Made by a program: the position numbers and the translations under genes
Assembly (NCBI GenBank): GCA_947447665.1
Contig: CANFJX010000002.1
Span: 1 to 64,000 of the forward strand
Direction of reading: 5' to 3'
DNA: 64,000 bases
DNA from: Bacteriovoracaceae bacterium
Lineage (GTDB): Bacteria; Bdellovibrionota; UBA1018
Part shown: in pieces, positions 44,330-53,356 of the stretch
Layout: each line of letters starts with the position of its first letter
How positions within the stretch are numbered: the stretch's first letter is position 1
The notes under the pieces: generated by a model
Databases searched by the model: none
The model's input: only the letters and a program-made list of their open reading frames with translations
What the model was told of the DNA's origin: nothing

Positions 44330-45781
44330 TTAGTACATTGATTTTACCCAGTCAGCCCATGAGCTTTGGATGCTAAAAAAATGGTCTCCTTGGTAGAGTG
44401 ATGCGCGGTTGACGAGGTTCAATTGCTCATGGAACTCGGATTTTGTTTGCGGAAGGAAAATCGAGAGTCCAGCAGGTTTGCAAATTTGATCCGGGTGAGG
44501 TGATCGGTAGCCGTGGCCGAGAGCCCGACGGATCACGGCCTCATTCAGAGCGCCGCACGTGCTCAGGATCAAGTCGAGTAACTTGGAGTTGTCTGTCGCG
44601 TGAGGTCCTGAGTCGATTCGTTGAACCGTCTCAAGTAAGTCCTCTAGGAAGATACCGAGATCACGCGTGCCCCCTCGATAAGTGGATCGGGATTTAATGA
44701 GTGACCTGACGGCATCCCAGTGGGCTGGAATGTGAGTAAAATCCTTGAGAGCAATCGCTAGTTGGTTGAGAGAGGGCACGAGACGTTTGATAACGAAATG
44801 GGACTGGACCGTGCTACCTGTGAGATTCTCAGTGATGCTGGGATCAATCTGTTTTTTAGAGTCAGTGCTTGAATTAAAGGCGGCCTGGTAGGTCTCAGGA
44901 ATCGATGAGGCTATGTCGAGAACCGATTCGGGAGGGATGCCGGAGTGCGGGGGGTAATCGCCTTCGGATTCGGGCTGAATGACTGATTGAATTAAACTCG
45001 CGTAGTCATATCCCTCGTAACTCTCGACATCCTCTGATCCGCAGACAAAACGAGTCCAGGGTGCAACTTCGACGACGTTTTCCAGACTTTGCATGTAACA
45101 GGCGTCCCAGGCTAGAATCTCCAAGGGCCTACCTCTCCATTTTCGAACCTTCGCCAATGTATTTGCCACGCCGAGTTCTGAGAGGGTTTGCCAGCCTCGC
45201 CCGTGACCCCAAAAAATCAGCATCAAATTTTCAGAAGGGTAGGATTTTGCCCCCCATCGGATAAATGAACTGAAGCGATTTTTTTGTTTAAAATCGACTG
45301 TTTTAGATTCAGATATGATTGGGGATTGAATTTCATCCAAGCTAAGGTTTTCTAGATCTTGGACAACTTCATGGAAGGGCTGTGCTGATTGTGGCTGAAA
45401 GAGGTGATATCGACGCACAGTTTGAGAGCTTTGGTCTTCTAGTTGTACAATAATGTCTGTCCTGAGGTGCGCACCTTTAGTTTGCTTCTCAAGTTGTTTT
45501 AAATTCTTTATTGCATATTTTTTTAGATCATTTGAGACACTCATGGAGATGAGAATCGTCCAGGTTTTAAGGCATTCTTGACGAAGGAGATTCTCAGATT
45601 TCATTCGTGCTATGAACGAACGATAGTCTGAGTCCCGGCTCGAGTCATACCGAGAGTCACCTGGCTTTGCATGCGTCCAGAGCGCAGAGCAGGACTGAGC
45701 TGGGAATTGGGCAGTCTGAGCCTGGGTGTTTAAAATAAAGAAATAACTAAATAAAATTGAAAAAGTAGCGGCGCGATCCAT
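44330..45781 (-). CDS. Secreted clostripain-like (C11) cysteine peptidase
   Basis: This protein of 483 residues has a signal peptide (FSILFSYFFILNTQAQ) and a clostripain-family catalytic domain. The catalytic His is in MLIFWGHGRGWQ and the catalytic Cys in EILAWDACYMQSLE; the strand GSEDVESYEGYDYASL that follows is also typical. C11 peptidases usually cut after Arg or Lys and are secreted or periplasmic. A run of GGGGGGGGAG acts as Shine-Dalgarno. The product suits a bacterium that digests external protein. Whether it needs self-cleavage like clostripain cannot be told. Confidence 0.85.
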   Translation of the reverse strand: MDRAATFSILFSYFFILNTQAQTAQFPAQSCSALWTHAKPGDSRYDSSRDSDYRSFIARMKSENLLRQECLKTWTILISMSVSNDLKKYAIKNLKQLEKQTKGAHLRTDIIVQLEDQSSQTVRRYHLFQPQSAQPFHEVVQDLENLSLDEIQSPIISESKTVDFKQKNRFSSFIRWGAKSYPSENLMLIFWGHGRGWQTLSELGVANTLAKVRKWRGRPLEILAWDACYMQSLENVVEVAPWTRFVCGSEDVESYEGYDYASLIQSVIQPESEGDYPPHSGIPPESVLDIASSIPETYQAAFNSSTDSKKQIDPSITENLTGSTVQSHFVIKRLVPSLNQLAIALKDFTHIPAHWDAVRSLIKSRSTYRGGTRDLGIFLEDLLETVQRIDSGPHATDNSKLLDLILSTCGALNEAVIRRALGHGYRSPHPDQICKPAGLSIFLPQTKSEFHEQLNLVNRASLYQGDHFFSIQSSWADWVKSMY

Positions 45782-45850
45782 GAGTATGCTCCCCCCCCTA
45801 GAAACAATACTGGCAAAAACCGGTCCGGATCGATACTATGGGTTACACCC

Positions 45851-46213
45851 ATGGACAATCAATCTGCCCTGTTCAAGACGTTAATTCAAGTTTCAATTTT
45901 TGCACTATTAATTGCATTTATTTCGCAGAATTCAAAGGGTGCCGGACCAGTGCCTAAGTGTGAATCGATCTGCGAGGAGTTGAGCGCTGAGGTGAATTCG
46001 AATGAGAAATTGAAGGCCCAGCTTTTAGAAGTCAAATCTTCGCATCTTGCTTTCCTTTCATCAATTAACCCAGCTGCATCGACTCAAGTTTCAGGGGTTA
46101 AGGCGAATTTGGCATTAGCTGAGCAGCGAATTAATGCTTTGAATCAGAAGAAAAAAGAAATCGAACGGAAGAGAAAATTGCACCATTGCGCTCAGTGTTA
46201 TTTGTCTGGGTGA
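45851..46213 (+). CDS. Small secreted coiled-coil protein
   Basis: A 120-aa protein with an N-terminal hydrophobic helix (IQVSIFALLIAFISQNSKGA) that may be cleaved. It is followed by Cys pair CESICEE, a heptad-rich helix (NEKLKAQLLEVKSSH and ALAEQRINALNQKKKEIERK) and a final HHCAQC. The four cysteines could bridge two helices or bind metal. A TACTAT -10 box (45834-45839) stands 11 bases upstream of the ATG with no Shine-Dalgarno. It overlaps the convergent FadL-like gene by 16 bases. Function unknown. Confidence 0.6.
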   Translation: MDNQSALFKTLIQVSIFALLIAFISQNSKGAGPVPKCESICEELSAEVNSNEKLKAQLLEVKSSHLAFLSSINPAASTQVSGVKANLALAEQRINALNQKKKEIERKRKLHHCAQCYLSG

Positions 46214-47388
46214 AGCAGTTGGTCGATCTGTTTTTTCATTTTTTCTTGAAATGCATCAGAACCTGGTTGGATCATATGAAAGGATTTTTCTGGGTGGTCT
46301 TGAATTTTTTCTGGGAGCCAATCTTCGTTGGTGTCAAATGGCCGCGGCAGTAATCCTGCAGACGGTGGGGCGACATCCATAGGTAGAAGTTTGAGCCTCT
46401 TTAAGAGATCGTTGACGTCGATTCCGATGTTGATGAGCCTGTTTTGATACTGATTGGCGACGTCGATGGAAAAGACTAGGTTGAGAAACCAGGGATGGAC
46501 CACTAGTCCGAATGTACCATGAAGTCTGTATGAAATAGAGGTTCGAATGGCTTCAAGGTAGGTGCCAGAGTAAATGGTTGATTTCAAGTTGCGCATTGAT
46601 AGAACGTCATAGGTCATTCCTAGATGGAATTGGGCCACGTCGTATTGTCCTACGGGTAGATTGGGTTCATGGAAAAAATAAGTATTAGGTTCCGCACCAA
46701 TCCATTCCAAACTAAATGCTGCTCGAAAAAGTCGATTGGGTATCCATCCCAGTCCTAACGTGCCTGACGCAGGTAGGCTGAAAAAACGGCGTTGCGGGTC
46801 TGGGCCAAAGAGAAGGGGCGTGTTTAAGGAAGCTCCCAGAAAAAAGCGGTTAGGAAAACGATAAAGAATGCCCAGTGTAGAGCCCATCTGGGAAAGAGGG
46901 CCTGACGCGAGCTGGACCTGATCAAAGGAGATCCCAATGCCGAGGGATAGGTGGTTTTCTAAAAATGATCTCGAAAGTGTGAATCGGTAATCATTGAGTC
47001 TGGCTTGTTCTCCAGTAACACTGGTCGCCTGAAATGGGGTGGTGTATCCGATGCTGAGACCCATTTGACCCAAGGGGAGTGCGAGGCCTACGGTGCTGCT
47101 CGAAAAAAATTGGCCCGGTGCTTGATTGAGTTGGTCTGAAATCACGGATCGAGTCAAATCGAGATCGCGGTAATTGAGGGTCATGGAGGTGCCTGCTGGA
47201 TTAACGACCGCACCGTAGTAATCATCTGCCAGCCCGGTCAGCGCTCCGGCCATACCGACATTTTTTGCGCTTCCTCTGACTGAACCGCTCCAGAGAGAGT
47301 ATGCGGCCTTGGCAGCATGGCAGAAGAGAAATGCCTCCATCATGAGCCAAAAGAGTAAGCTGAAGAGTTTTATCCGTTTCCCCGTCAC
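46198..47388 (-). CDS. FadL/OmpP1-type outer-membrane protein
   Basis: This is a beta-barrel outer-membrane transporter for long-chain fatty acids or other hydrophobic compounds. The 396-aa precursor has a signal peptide (LFWLMMEAFLFCHAAKA) and then the FadL-typical plug start GSAKNVGMAGALTGLADDYYGAVVNPAG. Alternating amphipathic strands follow, for example LGLGWIPNRLFRAAFSLEW. The start is GTG at 47388; no Shine-Dalgarno is obvious, and a weak promoter-like pattern (TTGTTC, 17 bp, TAGTCT) ends six bases before it. The substrate remains unknown. Confidence 0.8.
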   Translation of the reverse strand: MTGKRIKLFSLLFWLMMEAFLFCHAAKAAYSLWSGSVRGSAKNVGMAGALTGLADDYYGAVVNPAGTSMTLNYRDLDLTRSVISDQLNQAPGQFFSSSTVGLALPLGQMGLSIGYTTPFQATSVTGEQARLNDYRFTLSRSFLENHLSLGIGISFDQVQLASGPLSQMGSTLGILYRFPNRFFLGASLNTPLLFGPDPQRRFFSLPASGTLGLGWIPNRLFRAAFSLEWIGAEPNTYFFHEPNLPVGQYDVAQFHLGMTYDVLSMRNLKSTIYSGTYLEAIRTSISYRLHGTFGLVVHPWFLNLVFSIDVANQYQNRLINIGIDVNDLLKRLKLLPMDVAPPSAGLLPRPFDTNEDWLPEKIQDHPEKSFHMIQPGSDAFQEKMKKQIDQLLHPDK

Positions 47389-47522
47389 GGATTTAGACTA
47401 ACTAGGTCAATCCTGTTGAACAACAAATTAATTAAGAGTTGAAGGTCGTCCCCATTTGCTCTAATCTCCGGGGCTTAGGCAAATTAAAACAAGTCGCGAG
47501 TGCGGGATCAAGGAGTCGGAAG

Positions 47523-48257
47523 GTGATTCGAAAAATCATCCATAGCAAGCCTTTAGAAGACAGTTTGATTGCAATCCTTTTTCGTCAGCTCTGGACGGAA
47601 GGTAGGCTCATCGCCATTCGTGGGATCAATTTTAGATCGAGGGATAACGAGGCAGCGCGAGAGGCTTATCGGCAGATGCATCTCCGTGAGTTTGAGGGGA
47701 TTAACGCTCGACAGAAATGGGCCAATTGGAGGACTGTTCCACGGAATTTGGAGGGCCGACTTCCAGAGAGCGCCATGGTTGCAATCGATCTGTGCTGCGG
47801 AATTGGACATTCGACCGAAGTTTTGGCCCACCACTTGCCTGAGGGCTCGAAGATTTTGGGAATTGAATTTAATCCTGAGTTTGTTAAATCAGCCCAGAAA
47901 AAGATTTACCGCCATCGGACGGGAAAGCCAGTAGAGGTTTCCTTTCGGGCTCAATCCGTCCTGGAGGCGTTTCGCGATGCAGGTGGTGCTCTGCTCAAGG
48001 ACTCCAGTATTGATTTGATTAACTCATGCGGGGCCGTGGGTTCTCATTTCGATCCCTCGATGACCCGGGTTTTGGCTCATGAGTTGGCTCGGGTGATGAA
48101 GCCAGGGGGCTTGGCGCTCATCGATTCAGGGCTTCCTGGAACCAACAAGAAGCAATTGGTAGAAATTTTTGAGGCCGAGGGGTTTGATACTCTCGGATCG
48201 GCGAAAAGTTCTATTTTTGATCTTTTTACTCAGGTTTGTTTCAGTAAAAGAAGGTGA
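47523..48257 (+). CDS. SAM-dependent class I methyltransferase
   Basis: The 244-aa protein has the Rossmann methyltransferase motif I VAIDLCCGIGHSTEVLAHH and an acidic end of strand 2 (GIEFNPEFV). It also has the motif IV-like region DLINSCGAVGSHFD and the motif V LARVMKPGGLALID typical of small-molecule methyltransferases. The frame is open upstream to a TTG at 47439, but AAGGAG at 47510-47515 sits seven bases before GTG 47523, which is clearly better. The substrate is unknown; the N-terminal helices are like methyltransferase 11/25 families. Confidence 0.83.
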   Translation: MIRKIIHSKPLEDSLIAILFRQLWTEGRLIAIRGINFRSRDNEAAREAYRQMHLREFEGINARQKWANWRTVPRNLEGRLPESAMVAIDLCCGIGHSTEVLAHHLPEGSKILGIEFNPEFVKSAQKKIYRHRTGKPVEVSFRAQSVLEAFRDAGGALLKDSSIDLINSCGAVGSHFDPSMTRVLAHELARVMKPGGLALIDSGLPGTNKKQLVEIFEAEGFDTLGSAKSSIFDLFTQVCFSKRR

Positions 48258-48286
48258 ACTCGCCCTTCCTTTTGTGGCCTTTGGTA

Positions 48287-48315
48287 TTGAACCAAAAGTC
48301 TGACCGAATTAGAAT
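48287..48315 (+). promoter_or_regulatory. Candidate leaderless promoter of pyrH
   Basis: TTGAAC (48287-48292), 17-bp spacer, TAGAAT (48310-48315). The ATG at 48322 is six bases after the -10 box, so the predicted transcription start coincides with the ATG. No Shine-Dalgarno exists. Confidence 0.5.
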
Positions 48316-48321
48316 GAAAAT

Positions 48322-49062
48322 ATGACACGTTATAAAAGAGTACTCATCAAATTAAGCGGCGGAGCATTGTCGGGTGGCCATGAGGTGGGTTTCGATCCCA
48401 AGGCGATCGAGAACATCGTCGATGAAATTCTTTCAGTCAAAGGACTGGGGGTTGAGGTTGCCATCGTTGTGGGAGGCGGTAATATTTTTAGGGGAAACGT
48501 CGCTCAGGCCTGGGGCATTGAACGGGCCGAAGCCGATAATATCGGTGTGCTCGGTACCGTGGTTAATAGTTTGATGTTGAGGGGAGCTCTGAAGGCCCGG
48601 AGTAATGATGAGGTCCGAGTGATGACGGCAGTGCCTATGGAGGCGATTGCGGAGCCATTTATTCGCTTGAGAGCTATGCATCATTTAGAAAAGGGCTATA
48701 TCACGATCTTAGCAGGAGGCATTGGACAGCCCTATGTGACAACCGACTATCCTGCAGTTCAGCGAGCACTGGAGATCCAGTGCGATGCCATTTTAGTGGC
48801 TAAGCAGGGAGTCGATGGGGTTTACACGAAGGATCCAAAGACGGACCCCTCAGCTAAGCAGTATAAGACACTCGCCTACGATGATTTTATTCGAGAGAAG
48901 CTGAAGATCATGGATCACTCTGCTTTGTTGCTCGCTCGCGACTATTCCTTACCTATTCATATCTTTAATTTCACCTTAGCAGGGGCGATGAAAAAAGTTT
49001 GTCTGGGAGAGGATGTAGGGACTTATATTGGTCCAAAGACCGCAATGAGTACCGTCGACTAA
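48322..49062 (+). CDS. pyrH: Uridylate kinase
   Basis: UMP kinase phosphorylates UMP to UDP with ATP and is essential for pyrimidine supply. The 246-aa protein shows the amino acid kinase fold: [13 protein letters not shown] at the N-terminus, [10 protein letters not shown], the [13 protein letters not shown] segment, [14 protein letters not shown], and [18 protein letters not shown]. It is complete and normal in length. In most bacteria pyrH is in a group with tsf and frr, but here the neighbours are a methyltransferase and a convergent peptidase. It has its own promoter. Confidence 0.96.
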   Translation: MTRYKRVLIKLSGGALSGGHEVGFDPKAIENIVDEILSVKGLGVEVAIVVGGGNIFRGNVAQAWGIERAEADNIGVLGTVVNSLMLRGALKARSNDEVRVMTAVPMEAIAEPFIRLRAMHHLEKGYITILAGGIGQPYVTTDYPAVQRALEIQCDAILVAKQGVDGVYTKDPKTDPSAKQYKTLAYDDFIREKLKIMDHSALLLARDYSLPIHIFNFTLAGAMKKVCLGEDVGTYIGPKTAMSTVD

Positions 49063-49102
49063 CTCAACCCGATTGCCCATCTCTATTAGTTTTTTTTACC
49101 GT

Positions 49103-50938
49103 CTAAACGCAGCCACTGAGCGATGCAGGGGCAGGTGAGATCGATCCAGGAGTGGTAGTTGCGCTCGGAGATGGTTGCGGTACACGCGGAGTAGGGTTTT
49201 GCGACAAATCATGAATCAATTGATCCCCCTGAAATGAGCCCCAACCTGTGGCATCGTTAAAGCCTGGAACGGCAGGGTAGTAGAGGTTGGTACTCCCGTC
49301 ACTAATATTGTGCATGGCGGAATGATAGAGATTGCTTCGGGCCACAGCGTAGATTGCGGGCAGCGGGAAGCCCAGCGGTGAAAGGCCCTGGGCTTGTCGA
49401 TTTTGATTCACTAAAGCGGCAAGGGCAGCCCAAAGAGGCGCAGCGCAGCTGGTGCCTCCTGCTACGTGCCATTTCCCATCGACATAAATCGCATATCCCG
49501 TTTGTGGGTCAGAGTTCAGTGAAACGTCAGGTACGTTCCTCATCGTGGTTGAGCCTTTGGAGTCAGGAGATATCACGCCCTTTTGCCAGGTGGGTTGGCT
49601 CCATACCGTGCTCACTCCACCTCCTCCCCCTGCTCCAGTAGATGGGTCGCTCCAAGTGGTTTCACCTGCGTAGCTGCCATCGGTCTTGACTGATAATTTT
49701 GTGCCTCCGACTCCGGTGACATAAGGTTGGGATGCGGGATCATCTACGGCCAATTGGGACGAGGTATCATAGGCGCCACTATCGCCCGATGCGGCGAAAA
49801 AGGCCTGACCTTGGGCCGCCATTTGTTTGAAGATGGCATTTTCTGTTTGTAATAGTGAGGAGGGTGTATCCACCTCGCTCATCCCCCAAGAGGTACTAAT
49901 CGCAGCAGATCGATGGTCTTGGGCAATTTTATTATAAACATCAATGATCCCTTGGGCTGAATTGACTCCTTCATAGACGAGGATTTTTTGCACCTGGGGA
50001 GCCAATGCAATCATTAGCTGAATATCTAAGGTGACTTCGGGGGCACCCGCTCCGGGCTTGTCTTGGGCACTTCCGATGAAGATATTTTCTAGTGGTACTG
50101 GGCCCAACCCAAATTGCTTTTCATAAGTGCGAATATCAGATTCTCGGTAAGCATCGAGCTCCACGAGTGCTAGTGTCTGTCCTTTACCTCCGAGCGGAGT
50201 AGTCAGCGAATAGGCCTTCTTGATCTCTCTGGGAGTCATTCCTTGGTTCCGCTCCGAAGAGGGAGTTAGGATAGCGTGGTGGCGAGCCCTCAATTGATTA
50301 TCCAATCCGTGAATCCAGCGGATGGGCAATTCGGTGGGGGTCTGGAGCTCGTAGGCCGGGGCAAAGTAGGTGAGGTCTGACTTCAAATCCTTAAAATGAT
50401 GGATTTCCGTATGGAATAAGTTTTCGATGCTCTCAGCTGATCCCTGCGCGTGAATCAGAATCCCATGAGGTTCCTGATCTCGGAGGGTGAAGCCGTGCGC
50501 GAGTAGAGCCGCCCGAACGAGAGCGATTTGACTCTCAGTAGGGCCGAAAAGGAAATTAAATTCCTGTGGTGATAGAAATTGGTGAAATTTTGGGCTCTCT
50601 GGATTATACAAGTCAGCGAGTTCAGACTCGAGTCTTGCTTCGTTCTGATAGCTTAAGGCGATGGTGAGATCGAATGCCTCACTATCGTTCACGCTGCCTA
50701 AATCTTGTGAGAATTGAGTAGCCAGCGGAACGTGTCCAAAAAGGGGTTTTAACATTTTTGGACCTTCGCCGACCTGCAGGTTGAGGTACTGTCCGTGGTT
50801 TCTAAGAAATTCCCTTTTGATACAGGATTGGATTGCCGAGCTATTTATTTCTGTCGTGAGAGTTGATTTAGAACAGCTTGCCCCGGTTCCGATCAGTGCA
50901 ATTATTAAACTAACTTGACTCTTTAGGTTCTTTTTCAT
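49103..50938 (-). CDS. Secreted S53-family serine peptidase (sedolisin/kumamolisin type)
   Basis: This is a secreted acid-type serine-carboxyl peptidase with pro-domain. After an N-terminal signal-like region ending GASC, a pro-kumamolisin activation domain spans about residues 60-220. The catalytic domain has the Glu-Asp pair in EVTLDIQLM, the oxyanion Asp in AASGDSGAYD, and the nucleophile Ser in VAGGTSCAAPLW, followed by a calcium site in NDATGWGSFQGDQL. The C-terminal tail is Pro/Thr/Ser-rich. AGGAAG precedes the ATG. The peptidase would mature outside the cell. A lipid anchor is possible but the lipobox is not canonical. Confidence 0.9.
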   Translation of the reverse strand: MKKNLKSQVSLIIALIGTGASCSKSTLTTEINSSAIQSCIKREFLRNHGQYLNLQVGEGPKMLKPLFGHVPLATQFSQDLGSVNDSEAFDLTIALSYQNEARLESELADLYNPESPKFHQFLSPQEFNFLFGPTESQIALVRAALLAHGFTLRDQEPHGILIHAQGSAESIENLFHTEIHHFKDLKSDLTYFAPAYELQTPTELPIRWIHGLDNQLRARHHAILTPSSERNQGMTPREIKKAYSLTTPLGGKGQTLALVELDAYRESDIRTYEKQFGLGPVPLENIFIGSAQDKPGAGAPEVTLDIQLMIALAPQVQKILVYEGVNSAQGIIDVYNKIAQDHRSAAISTSWGMSEVDTPSSLLQTENAIFKQMAAQGQAFFAASGDSGAYDTSSQLAVDDPASQPYVTGVGGTKLSVKTDGSYAGETTWSDPSTGAGGGGGVSTVWSQPTWQKGVISPDSKGSTTMRNVPDVSLNSDPQTGYAIYVDGKWHVAGGTSCAAPLWAALAALVNQNRQAQGLSPLGFPLPAIYAVARSNLYHSAMHNISDGSTNLYYPAVPGFNDATGWGSFQGDQLIHDLSQNPTPRVPQPSPSATTTPGSISPAPASLSGCV

Positions 50939-51137
50939 TGTTTACTTCCTGATAAAGCTTAATTGGAATAATAAATAAATTAGCAAATAAATATTTATTA
51001 ACTACGAATATCAATCGTTGATCATGACTGAGAATGAGTCAATTTTTTTAAATTTTGGTGAGACCGAAACTTTTTAAATAGGGTTTTTTTTCTTGGCTTA
51101 GATTTTGAAAGGCGGTGAGGCCCAGACGGGAGTTCTG

Positions 51138-51720
51138 ATGCCAAAGCTTAATTCTATTCTAATCATAGTCCTATTCCTATTTTCCATCCCCATTATTGTT
51201 CCATCGCTCGTTCATTCACAGGAAAAGGAAGTGCCCTCAGGACGCATACCTAGAGCGGATGTGGTTCTTCTCTCTGACCAGAGCTTCAGTCAATCGCGAG
51301 ACCGAAATTATCGGCTTTCTCTCGGTGCAATCGGATTTCCTCCTGTGGTGGTTGATCTAGCTCATTTGCCTCAGCTCGAACTAGATCAGATGAAGGCGCT
51401 CATGATTCCATCCGAGATTGCAAAAAACCTTCCGTCAACATTTGTTAATGCAATCATCGTCGAAGTTCAGAATGGCCTTCGTGTCTATGTCGAGGGCGAT
51501 TCTCCTCTCTCAAGGGCCCTAGGTATTCAGTACAACAGACCAGAAAGCAGGATGAGCAATTGCTGTAAATGCTACGGTACGTCCAGCGCCCTCTGGAGCT
51601 GACCAAAGCAAGAGTCCTTATACGGTCTTGTTCAAAACTGACACCCGCGATCCATTTTTTTTGAATAGGGCCACCTGGCCGTACGTGAGCGACCACGGAA
51701 TCGATGGAAAGGATCAATAA
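51138..51720 (+). pseudogene. Frameshifted secreted protein gene
   Basis: The first part (ATG at 51138 after GGGAG) codes for a signal peptide (ILIIVLFLFSIPIIVPSLVHS) and a domain with VVLLSDQSFSQSRDRNYRL and LELDQMKALMIPSEIA that looks like a mixed alpha-beta fold of the ThuA/GATase kind. That frame ends at a TGA at 51600 after a Cys-rich stretch (SNCCKCYG) that does not look like the rest. The +1 frame is open from 51556 to TAA 51718-51720 and gives AIAVNATVRPAPSGADQS through WPYVSDHGIDG. Its TAA overlaps the ATG of the next gene (TAATG), as expected for an operon. A one-base indel near 51550-51556 would restore one protein of about 193 residues. Confidence 0.6.
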
Positions 51721-53261
51721 TGAAAGAGATGCAGATGGTGATTGTTTCACTCGTTTTTATTCTGACCAATTTGACTACTAGTTTTGCAATTGCAGCACCC
51801 GGTATTCCGAATCTGATTAGTTCAGAAATGATTGGAGGTCCTCCAGGAGGAGAAGCTAATTCGTTTCTGAGGGAAATTCGGGCGGAGGATAACCAAGTTT
51901 ATCTCCTCTATTACCCAATCAGGGATGGCAAACCCGACGATCTCATGACGATTGAAAAAGTGGACTCCTCCAGTCATCGTCGGATCGTTTTCAAACACCG
52001 GTTATCGATCAATGGACGTAAGGACTGGACTCAGTGGATTCCAGGTAGCTTGGGAGATCGGGGGCACTTACCCTGGGACACATCAGGTCAGCTGCTATCA
52101 ATGGAGAGTGCGAGGCCGCTTTCTCAGCTTACGGAGCAAATTCTGACTGAAGAGACGGCTAAATTTCAACTTTTCAAGTCTTCCGTACAACTTGAATCCA
52201 ACTCAGATTTTAAGTGGGAGGTCGGAACTTATTCCTGGGAGTTCGATCCAAAAAAATTCAAGATGTGGGCCGGCTACCTTTGGGACTTCAAGGATGGTCG
52301 ACTTTTCAAAGGCTATCGAACTCGACCTACCACTTCTCCGAGTGGCTCGCTTACGCCAAGCGAGAATCTCGCAGCCACGGAGATAAACGAGATAAAAAAT
52401 TATTATTCGAAACTGCCGAGTCGAATTCTAGATGACTATCGAGGGGAGAAGTCTCGAGCTGTATCACCCTTGGATAAGTATGGGCTTTGGGCGTCACGAG
52501 ACCACGCTCTCGAGTGGTCATTGCCCTCTAGTTGGGAGGCCAATCACCATTTTACTCAATATGCTTGGGGAGGCTATTGTAATTGCTCATGCGCCCTCCC
52601 TTACCTCTGGGACAGGCCCACAAAAAAGGTCATCGATCACGATCTGTGGTTTGATCCTCGCGATTTGGTGGGAATTATGCAGGTAGCCAGCTATCAAGTC
52701 GAATACCTATTTTGGGGGAATCGTTTTGACGGAAGGTCTCACGATGATATCGCTGACCCGAATCCTGAACTCGTGATCGATTTGCTCAGAGAGTACTTAG
52801 GTAAGAATCGAATGCCAATAGTTTATGATTGGGAGGCAGGACCGAGTGTGGGTAATCTTCTCGTCTTGCGATCTCATCTCAAAATTGAGTCCACCTCCGA
52901 CCCACTCAAGCGTCATGCGACTCTGATCCTAGATTCAGTCGGTAATCTCGGCGACAACGAGCTCCCTGCAAAAGAGGACGAGGAGGCGACTGTTCGATCT
53001 TGGAATGGTAGTACTATGGCAAAAATCTACGGTATCGACATTGAACTGAACCCTGATGAAACATTCAAGTCAGCTCATTGGGCGGATACAGCGAGCCATC
53101 CTGACTTTTTTTGGCTGCCGATCGGCCTTAAAGACTACGAAAAATCCGACGCTCAGAATCCGTACTTGAAAATTAAGGACATTCAGAGATTGATAGAAAA
53201 AAGTACGCCTGACTCAAGAATTATTGGGGCTCCATGGGTAGATGAAAACTCCCATCCTTGA
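51720..53261 (+). CDS. Secreted transglutaminase-elicitor-like protein
   Basis: This 513-aa secreted protein has a signal peptide (VSLVFILTNLTTSFAIA-A). In the middle it has the pattern of transglutaminase-elicitor proteins (GP42/PF16683-like): AWGGYCNCSCALPY with the candidate catalytic Cys, KKVIDHDLWFDPRDLVGIMQ, WGNRFDGRSHDDIADPNPE, and later KSAHWADTASHPDFFWLPIG. The order and spacing fit well, although the sequence is divergent. Such enzymes crosslink or cleave proteins at Gln residues, and in oomycetes they are cell-wall elicitors. The ATG overlaps the TAA of the gene before, so they are translated together. The bacterial role is unknown. Confidence 0.65.
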   Translation: MKEMQMVIVSLVFILTNLTTSFAIAAPGIPNLISSEMIGGPPGGEANSFLREIRAEDNQVYLLYYPIRDGKPDDLMTIEKVDSSSHRRIVFKHRLSINGRKDWTQWIPGSLGDRGHLPWDTSGQLLSMESARPLSQLTEQILTEETAKFQLFKSSVQLESNSDFKWEVGTYSWEFDPKKFKMWAGYLWDFKDGRLFKGYRTRPTTSPSGSLTPSENLAATEINEIKNYYSKLPSRILDDYRGEKSRAVSPLDKYGLWASRDHALEWSLPSSWEANHHFTQYAWGGYCNCSCALPYLWDRPTKKVIDHDLWFDPRDLVGIMQVASYQVEYLFWGNRFDGRSHDDIADPNPELVIDLLREYLGKNRMPIVYDWEAGPSVGNLLVLRSHLKIESTSDPLKRHATLILDSVGNLGDNELPAKEDEEATVRSWNGSTMAKIYGIDIELNPDETFKSAHWADTASHPDFFWLPIGLKDYEKSDAQNPYLKIKDIQRLIEKSTPDSRIIGAPWVDENSHP

Positions 53262-53286
53262 GTTCTGAACCGCACAGTGCATAGAC

Positions 53287-53340
53287 GTTGATTACTCGGG
53301 AGCCATTCGGATCTACACCGAAGGCTCCCGAGTAATCAAC
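53287..53340. terminator. Very long hairpin between two convergent genes
   Basis: The arms GTTGATTACTCGGGAGCC (53287-53304) and GGCTCCCGAGTAATCAAC (53323-53340) are perfectly complementary over 18 bp. The loop continues the stem with TTCGG/CCGAA (53306-53310 and 53318-53322) after a single bulged A, closing on a seven-base loop. It sits between the convergent transglutaminase-like and repeat-peptide genes. A bidirectional terminator is likely, but no T-run follows. A mobile-element or regulatory origin is also possible. Confidence 0.6.
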
Positions 53341-53356
53341 CATGAAAGCTCGCTGT

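Noticed and set aside
44330..45781. Caspase-like metacaspase instead of clostripain
   Set aside because: The His and Cys motifs and their surrounding residues agree better with the C11 family.
50960..51075. AT-rich region with the palindrome AATAAATATTTATT as an origin or attachment site
   Set aside because: Lies between divergent genes, with no repeats typical of origins and no integrase; it is more likely a promoter region.
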